Assembly: GCF_030159595.1 (NCBI RefSeq) | Contig: NZ_BSKJ01000013.1 | Span: forward strand, 100,938 to 164,937 | DNA from: Pseudomonas putida | GTDB lineage: Bacteria; Pseudomonadota; Gammaproteobacteria; Pseudomonadales; Pseudomonadaceae | Length of the DNA stretch: 64,000 nucleotides | Reading direction: 5' to 3' | Part shown: piece by piece, positions 42,488-50,796 of the stretch | Numbering within the stretch: the first letter of the stretch is position 1 | Layout: each line of letters starts with the position of its first letter | Notes under the pieces: model-generated | What the model saw: the letters and a program-made list of their open reading frames with translations, nothing else | Told to the model about the DNA's origin: nothing | Database searches by the model: none | Program-made: the position numbers and the translations under genes

Positions 42488-44290
42488 ATGCCGAATGCCA
42501 ACCCTGCGCCCGCTTCGCGGGTGCGTGCTGCCGTGGCTGCCCTGGTCATGGGCAGCAGCTTGCCGCTGTGGGCCGTGGAGGCCCCTGCAAAGGTCCAGGT
42601 GCCGACGCTGGCCTACGACGACCGGCAGATCATCCTGGTGTGGGAAAAGCCCGCCAGCCATGCCGAGATCGTCGACTACCATGTGTACGCCAATGGCAGA
42701 TTGCTGGGTGCCAGCAACGCCAACAACGATCAGGTGTCACCGGCCAAACCCTACATCGACCGGTTCTACGAGCAGGACCTGCACAACTTCCACCACCGCA
42801 TCGCCATTCACAGCTTCACCGCCCAAGGGCTTGCACCCGATACCGAGTACCGCTTCACCGTGCGCTCGGTCGATCGCAATGGCAAGGAGTCTGCTGACAG
42901 CCGCGTGGTTGTACAGCGAACCACGGCCGTACCGGCCCTGTTCAATGTGCAGCGCTACGGTGCCAAGGGCGATGGCAAGGCTCTGGACACCGCTGCCATC
43001 CAGCGTGCTATCGATGCCTGCAGCAAGGGCTGCAAGGTAGTGTTGCCAGCCGGCACATACAAAAGCGGGGCGCTCTACCTCAAAAGCAACATGACCCTGG
43101 AAATCGCCGAGGGCGCTACCTTGTTGGGTTCCGAGCGTGCCGAGGACTATCCGCGTGAGGGTTATATCCAGTACCCGTATTCCACCACCGTGCGCCCGGC
43201 CTCGCTGATCAATGCCTTGCCGCGGGACCCGCATGCGCATCAGGCCTTCGAGAACATCCGCATCGTCGGCAAGGGCACCATCGACGGCAATGGCTGGAAG
43301 CGTAACCCGGACGTGGTCGACGAGCGCGGGCACGCCTTGCCCTTCTACCTGCCCAGCGACAACACCCGCTACATGCACGATGGCGTGCTGGCCAAGGCCC
43401 AGGTGGCGCGGGCGGTGGCCGAGGGCATGAACGTCAAGGACGCCTACGGCCAGATGCGCTCCTCGCTGATTACCCTGCGCAATGTGACAAACGTGTTCTA
43501 TGGCGGCTTCACGGTGGTGAACCCGGCCTACCACGGCATCATGAACCTGGAAACGCAGAATGTGGTGCTGGCCAATACCACGCACCGTACATACGACGCC
43601 AACAACGGTGACGGTATCGAGTTTGCCAACAGCCGCGGCGCTCTGGTGTTCAACAACTTCTTCGACACCGGTGACGACTGCGTCAACTTTGCCGCCGGCA
43701 CCGGTGCGGATGCGGTCCACCAAAAGGCCCAGGAGGATGCCTGGATCTTCAACAACTACTTCCGCAAAGGCCATGGGATGGTCGTGGCGGGTAGCCACAC
43801 CGGGGCGTGGATCCAGAACATCCTGGCCGAGGACAATGTCTCGGACGGCACCGATGCCGGGCTACGCATGAAAAGCACCAACTTCATGGGCGGTGGCGCA
43901 CGCCACGTCACCTTCCGTGATTCGGCCATCCGCAATACCGCGAAACAGGCCTTCATCTTCACCCTGGATTACAACGACCCGAATGCCAAGCTCGACTACA
44001 AACGCTCGACGGTGGCGGGGCAGTTCCGGGATATCACGGTCAGCGACGTGAGCGTGGAGAATGCCCGCACCGCCGCCATCGAGGTGAAGGGTGATAACCG
44101 CCATGGCGCCTGGCATCAGGGCCTGGTGTTCGAGCGGGTGCGCTTCAGTGGGCCGGCCCCGGTGAAGATCGATGGCCTTAAGGATTCGCGCTTCGACGGG
44201 CTTCGCTTCAGCGATACCGGGGGCGCCAACCCTTGGCAGGTTCAGGGCAGCCAAGGGCTGGCCTTCACGGATGTGGAGCCTGCGCCGTAG
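42488..44290 (+). CDS. Exo-polygalacturonase-like glycoside hydrolase, family 28
   Basis: 600 aa. Signal peptide (~30 residues, ending LPLWAVEA), a fibronectin type III-like domain (~38-145: ILVWEKPASHAEIVDYHVYA, then YRFTVRSVDRNG) and a GH28 right-handed beta-helix from ~152 (FNVQRYGAKGDGKALDTAAI). Catalytic motifs are complete: NGDGIEF (Asn373-Asp375), TGDDCVN (Asp396, Asp397), KGHGMVVAGSH (His429) and LRMKS (Arg460, Lys462). The FnIII plus GH28 layout is that of Erwinia-type exo-poly-alpha-galacturonosidase (PehX), which frees digalacturonate from chain ends. Being the last gene of the transport operon, it links import with hydrolysis, probably in the periplasm. Confidence 0.9.
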   Translation: MPNANPAPASRVRAAVAALVMGSSLPLWAVEAPAKVQVPTLAYDDRQIILVWEKPASHAEIVDYHVYANGRLLGASNANNDQVSPAKPYIDRFYEQDLHNFHHRIAIHSFTAQGLAPDTEYRFTVRSVDRNGKESADSRVVVQRTTAVPALFNVQRYGAKGDGKALDTAAIQRAIDACSKGCKVVLPAGTYKSGALYLKSNMTLEIAEGATLLGSERAEDYPREGYIQYPYSTTVRPASLINALPRDPHAHQAFENIRIVGKGTIDGNGWKRNPDVVDERGHALPFYLPSDNTRYMHDGVLAKAQVARAVAEGMNVKDAYGQMRSSLITLRNVTNVFYGGFTVVNPAYHGIMNLETQNVVLANTTHRTYDANNGDGIEFANSRGALVFNNFFDTGDDCVNFAAGTGADAVHQKAQEDAWIFNNYFRKGHGMVVAGSHTGAWIQNILAEDNVSDGTDAGLRMKSTNFMGGGARHVTFRDSAIRNTAKQAFIFTLDYNDPNAKLDYKRSTVAGQFRDITVSDVSVENARTAAIEVKGDNRHGAWHQGLVFERVRFSGPAPVKIDGLKDSRFDGLRFSDTGGANPWQVQGSQGLAFTDVEPAP

Positions 44291-44292
44291 CC

Positions 44293-45039
44293 TCAGGCCT
44301 CGCTGTAGAAAGCCTGTAGCCGTTGTGCCTCTCGCAGGCGCATACGGCTGTTGCTCAGGTGCAGGTACATGGCGGCGCGTGCCGCATCGACCTGGCGGCT
44401 GGCAATGGCGTCGTAAATCTGTTGATGCTCCGTGTTGATGCCGGCCAGGTAGGTGCTGCGGTTACTCTGTCCGGTGTAGGCAGAGTTCATGCGGGTGCGG
44501 GGGATCATCTTGGTGCCCAGGTGCTTCATGATATCGATCAGGTACTGATTGCCTGCGGCCTTGGCAATTTTCAGGTGGAACTGAAAATCGGCGTTGGTCG
44601 TGCTGCCGGATTTTTCCGGGCCCTGCATCAAGGCTTCCAGCGCCTGGTGCAGCTCCTCGAGCGCCTGCGGCGTGGCCCGTTCGGCGGCCATGCCGGCGGC
44701 TTGCACTTCAAGGCTCAGGCGGTATTCCAAAAGGTCGAGCACATCGGACAACAGGCTGATGGTTGCTGGCCCTACGTTGAAGCTCTCGGGTGCCGGCATG
44801 TCCAGCACGAAGGTCCCGACACCGTGCCGGGTCTCGACCAGCCCTGCTGCCTGCATGCGCGATAGCGCCTCGCGTACCACAGAGCGGCTGACACCCTCGG
44901 TTTCGATCAGTGTGGCTTCGGTGGGCAGCTTGTCACCACGCTTGAGCGTGCCCTCACGCATGCGTTGGGCGAAGCGCTCGACCAATGCTTCGGCCAGGCG
45001 GCGGGGCTGTTGAGAGGGGCTGGCGGTAGGGTCCGACAT
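44293..45039 (-). CDS. GntR/FadR-type transcriptional regulator (FCD), copy 1
   Basis: 248 aa from ATG 45039 (longer open frame upstream overlaps the divergent regulator's promoter). Winged HTH: RMREGTLKRGDKLPTEATLI then VSRSVVREALSRMQAAGLVE and RHGVGTFV. C-terminal FCD domain with metal/ligand positions in LEYRLSLEVQAAGMA, DFQFHLKIAKAAGN and TEHQQIYDAI. FCD regulators of uronate genes (UxuR/ExuR, KdgR-like) respond to uronates or keto-deoxy acids. It ends 3 bp after the convergent polygalacturonase stop and is divergent from a second regulator of the same type. Confidence 0.92.
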   Translation of the reverse strand: MSDPTASPSQQPRRLAEALVERFAQRMREGTLKRGDKLPTEATLIETEGVSRSVVREALSRMQAAGLVETRHGVGTFVLDMPAPESFNVGPATISLLSDVLDLLEYRLSLEVQAAGMAAERATPQALEELHQALEALMQGPEKSGSTTNADFQFHLKIAKAAGNQYLIDIMKHLGTKMIPRTRMNSAYTGQSNRSTYLAGINTEHQQIYDAIASRQVDAARAAMYLHLSNSRMRLREAQRLQAFYSEA

Positions 45040-45135
45040 TGCTGGGCTCGTGTGTGAACAGCAGCCAGTATAGTGCGTTTTAGCCCCGGGCTGCGGGTAT
45101 ACTCCGGGGTCTTCCGCCAAGCAAGGGCTCACCCA

Positions 45136-45864
45136 ATGGCATCTGCCACCCCGGAAAAACGCCTGAATCTCGCCCAGCAACTGGTGCATGACCTGTCGCA
45201 GCAGATTCTCTCGGGTGAATTGCCAGCGGGTAGCAAATTGCCCACCGAAGAAGCCGTGACCAAAGCGCGTGGTGTCAGCCGTACCGTGGTGCGCGAGGCC
45301 ATGTCTCGGTTGCAGGCCGAAGGCCTGGTAGAAACCCGCCGTGGAATCGGCACCTTCGTTGTAGACGCCATTCCGGCAGGTGACTTCCAGAGTACCAGCC
45401 CTGGAATGGGCGGCGCCTACAACGAGGTGGCGATCATCGAGCTGCGCCTTTGCCTGGAGGTCGAGGCGGCTGCCATTGCTGCCCAGCGCGCTATGCCAGA
45501 ACAACTGGTTGCCATGCGGGCGGCACTGGATGAGGCCGTTGATACGCAGTCAGCGCCTTGCATGCGTGCCGACTTCGAGTTTCACCTGCAGATCGCCCAA
45601 TGCACGGGCAACAGTTTTTTCATCGACACCATGACCCATCTTGGGCATACCTTGTTGGCTGCTGCACAGCAGGCAATGCCGGGGCGTGATACCGGGCAGC
45701 GGGCACTGGAGGCGCGGGAGCGCGAGCAAGTGCATGCCGCCATCACCCGCAAGGATGCCGGTGCCGCCCGCGCTGCCATGCGGTTGCACTTGATCAATTG
45801 CCTGACGCGCGCCCGGCAAGCGGTCAGTGAGTGTCCGAGAACAGATCGCACATCAACTGCCTGA
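45136..45864 (+). CDS. GntR/FadR-type transcriptional regulator (FCD), copy 2
   Basis: 242 aa from ATG 45136. HTH: ILSGELPAGSKLPTEEAVTK, VSRTVVREAMSRLQAEGLVE, RRGIGTFV, closely parallel to copy 1. FCD domain: IIELRLCLEVEAAAIAAQRA, DFEFHLQIAQCTGNSF, REREQVHAAITRKDAGAARA. The two regulators are divergent over 96 bp, probably the product of an old duplication, and could cross-regulate. The 3' end overlaps the convergent nahR-like gene by 41 bp. Confidence 0.92.
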   Translation: MASATPEKRLNLAQQLVHDLSQQILSGELPAGSKLPTEEAVTKARGVSRTVVREAMSRLQAEGLVETRRGIGTFVVDAIPAGDFQSTSPGMGGAYNEVAIIELRLCLEVEAAAIAAQRAMPEQLVAMRAALDEAVDTQSAPCMRADFEFHLQIAQCTGNSFFIDTMTHLGHTLLAAAQQAMPGRDTGQRALEAREREQVHAAITRKDAGAARAAMRLHLINCLTRARQAVSECPRTDRTSTA

Positions 45865-46732
45865 GCCACTTGTTCGCCGGGTCTTTGTTGAACCGCCCAT
45901 GCCAGAACAGGTTGATCTCGATATTCGGCAGCTCCACCGGGGGCGGCAAAACGGTTAGCCCAAACGGCACTTCGCAACTCGCAGCAAACCGCTCCGGCAC
46001 GGTCGCAAGCAGATCGGTGCGCTGCAAGATGTGCCCCACGGCTACAAAGTGCGGCACTTCCAGGCGAATGTTGCGCACCACCCCCGCCCGCGCATAAAAC
46101 GTATCCACCTCGCCATGCCCTGTATTGGCCGCGACCACGTTCACATGATCGAAGCCCACGAACCGTTCCACGGTCAGCGGCTGCCGCGTAGCAGGGTGCC
46201 CTTTGCGGCACAGGCACACATAGTGATGGTGAAACAGTCGGCGCTGGAAGAACCCCGCCTGCAAATGCGGCAGCAGGCCGACCGCCAGGTCGATGGCGCC
46301 GTTCTGCAACCCTTCGGCGAGGGTGTCCGTCGAGTTGCGGAGTGTGCTGATGGTGCACCCGGGGGCCAGGCTGGCAAAGGCGTCCATCAGCTTCGGCATG
46401 AAGTAGATCTCGCCAATGTCGGTCATGGCCATGGTGAAGCGGCGGTTGCTGGTGCGCGGGTCGAAGGTGTCTTGCCTGGCAAATGCATCGCGCAGCGTGT
46501 GAATGGCTGTGGTCACCGGCTCTGCCAGTTGCAGGGCGTAAGGGGTGGGTTCCATGCCCTGGTAGGTGCGCACGAACAACTCGTCGTGCAGCACGGTGCG
46601 CAAGCGCTTCAGTGCATTGCTCATCGCCGGTTGGGTCAGGCCCAGGTTTTCGGCAGCGGTCGAAACTTTGCGGTCGATCAGTAACTGGTTGAAAACCAGA
46701 AGCAGGTTAAGGTCCAGGTCGCGTAATTCCAT
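45824..46732 (-). CDS. nahR: NahR-type LysR regulator of salicylate genes
   Basis: 302 aa, closely matching NahR as I recall it: MELRDLDLNLLLVFNQLLID, ENLGLTQPAMSNALKRLRTV, FVRTYQGMEPTPYALQLAEP, AMTDIGEIYFMPKLMDAF and VGHILQRTDLLATVPERFA. NahR activates naphthalene/salicylate genes in response to salicylate. It is divergent from the AAHS transporter and lies beside a salicylate hydroxylase gene with a NahR-type box, so the assignment is supported by sequence and context. The 3' end overlaps the FadR-like gene. Confidence 0.9.
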   Translation of the reverse strand: MELRDLDLNLLLVFNQLLIDRKVSTAAENLGLTQPAMSNALKRLRTVLHDELFVRTYQGMEPTPYALQLAEPVTTAIHTLRDAFARQDTFDPRTSNRRFTMAMTDIGEIYFMPKLMDAFASLAPGCTISTLRNSTDTLAEGLQNGAIDLAVGLLPHLQAGFFQRRLFHHHYVCLCRKGHPATRQPLTVERFVGFDHVNVVAANTGHGEVDTFYARAGVVRNIRLEVPHFVAVGHILQRTDLLATVPERFAASCEVPFGLTVLPPPVELPNIEINLFWHGRFNKDPANKWLRQLMCDLFSDTH

Positions 46733-46969
46733 GATACCTCTCAGGTATTGATAGAGACGCGATGGGTATTGTTTTCTTATTCAATCAGCGTCCCGGTACA
46801 ACGCTACCCGAAGCAAGACTCGCTGGGTATGTATAAGCAGTATTCACCCCCTAAATAGCCACTATTCGGTTGGCTGCATATGAGCCGTGTCACGCCTTGG
46901 TCATGATGGTTCTCGCGAGTCAATCTGGGGCATGCCCCACCCATAACAACTACAAGAACGAGCGATGCC

Positions 46970-48307
46970 ATGCGAAACATCAATGCAGCGGCCCTGCTGG
47001 ACGGGGCCCGGTTCAATGCCTTTCACGCGCGTTTACTGTTCTGGTGTGCGCTTATCATCATCTTCGACGGCTATGACTTGGTCATCTACGGCGTGGTGTT
47101 GCCCTCGCTGATGGCCGAATGGAACTTGAGCGCCGTGCAGGCAGGCGCCTTGGGCAGTTGTGCGCTGGTCGGGATGATGGTGGGAGCGCTGTTCTTCGGT
47201 TCGCTCTCGGACCGCATCGGGCGGCGCAAGACCATCATGGCCTGCGTGTTGCTGTTCAGCGGGGTCACCGCGCTGAATGGGCTGGCCGCGTCCCCCGAAA
47301 CCTTTGCCCTGTGCCGTTTTGTTGCCGGGCTTGGCATCGGTGGCGTCATGCCCAACGTGGTCGCGTTGATGAACGAATACGCACCCGGCAAGTTGCGCAG
47401 CACCTTGGTGGCAATCATGTTCAGCGGGTATTCGCTGGGCGGCATGTTGTCGGCCGGGCTGGGCATGCTGTTCATCCCGCAGTGGGGATGGCAGGCGGTG
47501 TTCTATGTGGCGGTGATCCCGCTGTTGCTGTTGCCTTTGCTGATTTACCAACTGCCAGAATCGATGGACTTTTTACTGCGCAGCGGGCAAACCGAACGGG
47601 CCCAAGCCTTGCTGGCGCGGGCGGTGCCTACCTATGTACCGGAAAACGAAGACTCCCTCAGCCCGGGTTCTGCGCGTGGGGCAAATGTTTCGATCCGCGA
47701 AATCTTCAATGACGGCCGGGCGATCAACACGCTGACATTGTGGGCCGCATTCTTCTGTTGCCTGCTGATGGTTTATGCCTTGAGCTCATGGCTGCCCAAG
47801 TTGATGAACAGTGCCGGCTACGGGCTCAATTCAAGTCTGGCGTTTTTACTGGTGCTCAACTCGGGCGCCATCATCGGTGCGATAGCGGGTGGCTGGTTGG
47901 GCGACCGTATCGGTATCGCCAACGTATTGTTGTGTTTCTTCGCCTGCGGGGCGTTATCCCTCAGCCTGCTTGCGCTCAAGGCGCCGGTGGCGGTGCTGTA
48001 TCTGCTGATCGCAGTGGCGGGCGCTTCGACCATCGGCACGCAGATTCTGGCCAATGCCTGCGCGGTGCAGTACTACCCGCCGCACATACGCTCCACCGGC
48101 CTTGGCTGGGCGATGGGGATAGGGCGGCTTGGCGCGATTGTAGGGCCGGTGTTGGGCGGGATATTGCATGGCGCGAACTTGCCCTACCAGAGCAGCTTCC
48201 TGGCGTTTGCCGTACCCGGTGCCATCGGCGCAGTTGCAGTTCTGCTGTTCATCCGGCGTCAGACTGGCACACCTGGTATTCGCAGCGCTCGGCAAATACC
48301 CGGCTGA
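46970..48307 (+). CDS. Aromatic acid:H+ symporter (AAHS family MFS)
   Basis: 445 aa, 12 TMs. AAHS signatures: FDGYDLVIYGVVLPSLMAEW in TM1 (the DGYD motif needed in PcaK/BenK), FGSLSDRIGRRKTIMACVLL between TM2 and TM3, and GLGIGGVMPNVVALMNEYAP in TM4. Carries benzoate-like acids; between nahR and salicylate hydroxylase its substrate is most probably salicylate. 112 bp before the hydroxylase gene, in the same orientation. Confidence 0.92.
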   Translation: MRNINAAALLDGARFNAFHARLLFWCALIIIFDGYDLVIYGVVLPSLMAEWNLSAVQAGALGSCALVGMMVGALFFGSLSDRIGRRKTIMACVLLFSGVTALNGLAASPETFALCRFVAGLGIGGVMPNVVALMNEYAPGKLRSTLVAIMFSGYSLGGMLSAGLGMLFIPQWGWQAVFYVAVIPLLLLPLLIYQLPESMDFLLRSGQTERAQALLARAVPTYVPENEDSLSPGSARGANVSIREIFNDGRAINTLTLWAAFFCCLLMVYALSSWLPKLMNSAGYGLNSSLAFLLVLNSGAIIGAIAGGWLGDRIGIANVLLCFFACGALSLSLLALKAPVAVLYLLIAVAGASTIGTQILANACAVQYYPPHIRSTGLGWAMGIGRLGAIVGPVLGGILHGANLPYQSSFLAFAVPGAIGAVAVLLFIRRQTGTPGIRSARQIPG

Positions 48308-48312
48308 GGGAT

Positions 48313-48327
48313 ATTCAGGCGGGTGAT
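48313..48327 (+). promoter_or_regulatory. NahR-type binding site upstream of salicylate hydroxylase gene
   Basis: ATTCAGGCGGGTGAT matches the NahR pattern ATTCA-N6-TGAT. It lies 92 bp before the hydroxylase start, in the gap after the transporter gene. No equally exact copy is seen in the nahR/transporter intergenic region (a longer-spaced TCACGC..TGAT exists near 46892). Confidence 0.7.
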
Positions 48328-48418
48328 GCCGCTTATGGGTTTTGCAGTATTTATCAATGGTGGGCCAGCCGTAATCATCGGCGTACTCCAATAACAATCA
48401 GCCCCGAGGTATCTTGCA

Positions 48419-49702
48419 ATGCACAATGCTACTGCGCTTGAAGTGTCCATTATTGGTGGGGGTATCGCAGGTGTTGCACTTGCGCTCGATCTTTGCCGCC
48501 ATGCGCACTTGAAGGTTCAACTGTTCGAGTCGGCCGCCGCCTTTGGTGAAGTGGGCGCGGGCGTGTCGTTTGGTGCCAATGCCGTGCGTGCCATCGCAGG
48601 TCTGGGCATTGCCGAGCCCTACGCCAAAATTGCCGACAGCACGCCGGCGCCTTGGCAGGACGTGTGGTTCGAGTGGCGGGACGGGCGCGACGCGCAGTAC
48701 CTGGGCAGCAGCGTGGCGCAGGGCGTCGGGCAGTCGTCGGTGCACCGGGCCGATTTTCTCGATGCGTTGGCCAGCCAGTTGCCGGCAGGCATCGCTCAGT
48801 TCGGCAAGCGTGCTCAGCGGGTCGAGCAAGTGGGGGAGCGGGTGCGTGTGTGCTTTACCGATGGCACGGAGCATCACTGCGATTTGCTGCTGGGTGCAGA
48901 TGGCATCAAGTCGTCCATTCGGGACCATGTGCTCGACGGCCTGGGCGTGTCGCGGGTTTCGCCTCGGTTCAGTGGCACATGCGCCTACCGTGGGCTGATC
49001 GACAGTGAGCGGCTGCGCGAGGTTTATTGGGCGCGTGGTATTGGCGAGCACCTGATCGATGTGCCGCAAATGTACCTGGGCCTCGACCGCCATATCCTGA
49101 CCTTCCCGGTCAAACAGGGTCGATTGATCAATGTGGTGGCGTTTGTGTCGGACCGTAGCCAGCCGAACCCGGCATGGCCGAACGATGCGCCTTGGGTGCG
49201 CCAGGCAACGCAGGCGCAAATGCTGAAGGCGTTCGAGGGCTGGGGGGATGCGGCGCAGGTGCTGCTGGAATGCATTGAAACGCCATCGTTGTGGGCGCTG
49301 CATGATCTTGTCGAGTTGCCGGGGTATGCCCATGGCCGGGTTGGGCTGATCGGTGATGCGGCCCACGCCATGCTGCCGCACCAAGGGGCGGGAGCAGGGC
49401 AGGGGCTGGAGGATGCCTGGTTGCTGGCGCGGCTGTTGGCTGACCCGGCGGTTTTACAAGGTAGCCCGCAAGCAGTGCTGCAGGCGTATGACGCAGTGCG
49501 ACGGCCGCGTGCATGCCGGGTGCAGCGCACCTCGTGGGAGGCGGGTGAGCTTTATGAGTTTCGTGACCCTGCTGTTCTGGACGATCCGCAGGTGTTGGGC
49601 AAGGTGCTGGGCGAGCGTTTTGACTGGCTGTGGAACCATGATTTGCAGGATGACCTGAAGCAAGCGCGGCAGTTGCTGGGGTTGCAGGTGCAGGCTGCTT
49701 GA
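48419..49702 (+). CDS. nahG: Salicylate 1-monooxygenase (salicylate hydroxylase)
   Basis: 427 aa flavoprotein very similar to NahG/SalA: FAD loop IIGGGIAGVALALDLCRHA, AAFGEVGAGVSFGANAVRAI, QSSVHRADFLDALASQLPAG, FSGTCAYRGLIDS, VDVPQMYLGLDRHILTFPVK, and the second FAD motif LIGDAAHAMLPHQGAGAGQG. It converts salicylate, NADH and O2 to catechol and CO2. Catechol then enters the ortho pathway whose late step is PcaIJ (23.2-24.5 kb). Likely induced through the NahR-type box at 48313. Either the nahG or the salA name would fit. Confidence 0.93.
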   Translation: MHNATALEVSIIGGGIAGVALALDLCRHAHLKVQLFESAAAFGEVGAGVSFGANAVRAIAGLGIAEPYAKIADSTPAPWQDVWFEWRDGRDAQYLGSSVAQGVGQSSVHRADFLDALASQLPAGIAQFGKRAQRVEQVGERVRVCFTDGTEHHCDLLLGADGIKSSIRDHVLDGLGVSRVSPRFSGTCAYRGLIDSERLREVYWARGIGEHLIDVPQMYLGLDRHILTFPVKQGRLINVVAFVSDRSQPNPAWPNDAPWVRQATQAQMLKAFEGWGDAAQVLLECIETPSLWALHDLVELPGYAHGRVGLIGDAAHAMLPHQGAGAGQGLEDAWLLARLLADPAVLQGSPQAVLQAYDAVRRPRACRVQRTSWEAGELYEFRDPAVLDDPQVLGKVLGERFDWLWNHDLQDDLKQARQLLGLQVQAA

Positions 49703-49728
49703 TGGCTTGAGAGGGCGGTGCCAGGCGC

Positions 49729-50691
49729 TCACAGCGCATCCCGCGCCTTGCCCCGGTACACCCGCAGCACATCCGCCATCACCGCCAGCGCGATTTCCGC
49801 TGGCGACCTGCTGCCCAGGTCCAGCCCGATTGGCATGTGCAGGCGCTCGACCTGTTGTGGCGTCAAACCGCCAATTCGCTGCAAGCGCTCGGCACGCCGG
49901 GCCGAGGTGACTGCCGAGCCCATGGCGCCGATGTAGAACGCCGGCGTATTCACCGCCTCCATCAATGCCAGGTCATCGATTTTCGGATCATGGGTCAATG
50001 CGACCACTGCGGTAGCCGCATGGCAACCACCCGCGGCGATGAATAACGAGGGCAGCACCCGATGCATCTGGGCGCCCTCAATCTCGATATGTGCCATTTC
50101 CTCACGCGGGTCACAGGCGATGACTTCGCAGCCTAGGGTGCGGGCAATGTCGGCGCAGGCTTCGGCGACTGGCGACAGCCCGGCCAGCACCAGCCGTAGT
50201 GCGGGGCCGACGCCAATATGCACGGCGCTGTCGTCCATGCGCACGGCAACGCTATTGTCGCCATGCAGGCTGAAATCACCTGCCGGCAAACTGACCTTGC
50301 GGGTAACCCGCTGTTGGCCCAGCAGCGCCTCGCGCAAGGCTTGCAGATGCTCCAGCCACGCGCCATCCGCCTGTCGCCGCTCCACCAGTACCACCAGCAC
50401 GCCTGCGCACGGCAGGCGCAAGCGCCGGCTCTGTTCCTGGCCATCGCCATAGCGCACCACCTGAGCCCGCTGTTTGAATGCGCCTTGCGCCAGGCTTGCC
50501 AGAAACTCCTCTTCCACACAGCCGCCAGACAATGAGCCAACCCAGCCCTGCGCGCTGCGGCAAGCCAGCATCGCCCCGGGCGAGCGGGGTGCCGAGCCGT
50601 AGGTGGATAGCACCGTGCACAACCACACCGTGTCCCCGGCCCTGGCCCATTGCAGGGCCTTGTCGATCACCTGCAGGTCGAGATGCTGCAT
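49729..50691 (-). CDS. XdhC/CoxI-family molybdenum hydroxylase maturation factor
   Basis: 320 aa. N-terminal XdhC_CoxI domain (VIDKALQWARAGDTVWLCTV, STYGSAPRSPGAMLAC, GSLSGGCVEEEF) and C-terminal Rossmann domain (PALRLVLAGLSPVAEACADI, then ALTHDPKIDDLALMEAV and YIGAMGSAVTSARRAERL). Such proteins carry molybdopterin-cytosine dinucleotide and help insert the sulfurated cofactor into molybdenum hydroxylases. NicB, encoded next to it, is such an enzyme, so it is the likely client. It is divergent from nicS, and the shared 105-bp region holds a NicR-like box (50712-50723). Confidence 0.9.
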   Translation of the reverse strand: MQHLDLQVIDKALQWARAGDTVWLCTVLSTYGSAPRSPGAMLACRSAQGWVGSLSGGCVEEEFLASLAQGAFKQRAQVVRYGDGQEQSRRLRLPCAGVLVVLVERRQADGAWLEHLQALREALLGQQRVTRKVSLPAGDFSLHGDNSVAVRMDDSAVHIGVGPALRLVLAGLSPVAEACADIARTLGCEVIACDPREEMAHIEIEGAQMHRVLPSLFIAAGGCHAATAVVALTHDPKIDDLALMEAVNTPAFYIGAMGSAVTSARRAERLQRIGGLTPQQVERLHMPIGLDLGSRSPAEIALAVMADVLRVYRGKARDAL

Positions 50692-50711
50692 GTTTCGCTG
50701 CCTCGCTCATA

Positions 50712-50723
50712 ACGTGTACGCCC
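50712..50723. promoter_or_regulatory. NicR-like half-matching box between xdhC-like gene and nicS
   Basis: AACGTGTACGCC shares GTGTACGCCC with the nicX upstream site and 9 of 12 positions with the perfect palindrome AGCGTATACGCT before nicC. Suggests that the maturation gene and/or nicS belong to the same regulon. Confidence 0.45.
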
Positions 50724-50796
50724 AGCCGAAAAAGCCGCGCAATGGCCCAACGTCTGTGGCAGTGTTGGGTATCTGGCCAGCCCCACAGGGACCGAC

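Noticed and set aside
46733..46969. NahR site in the nahR/transporter intergenic region
   Set aside because: TCACGC followed by TGAT exists near 46892, but the spacing differs from the TTCA-N6-TGAT pattern; CTCAGGTATTGAT near 46741 is one base too short. Not called.
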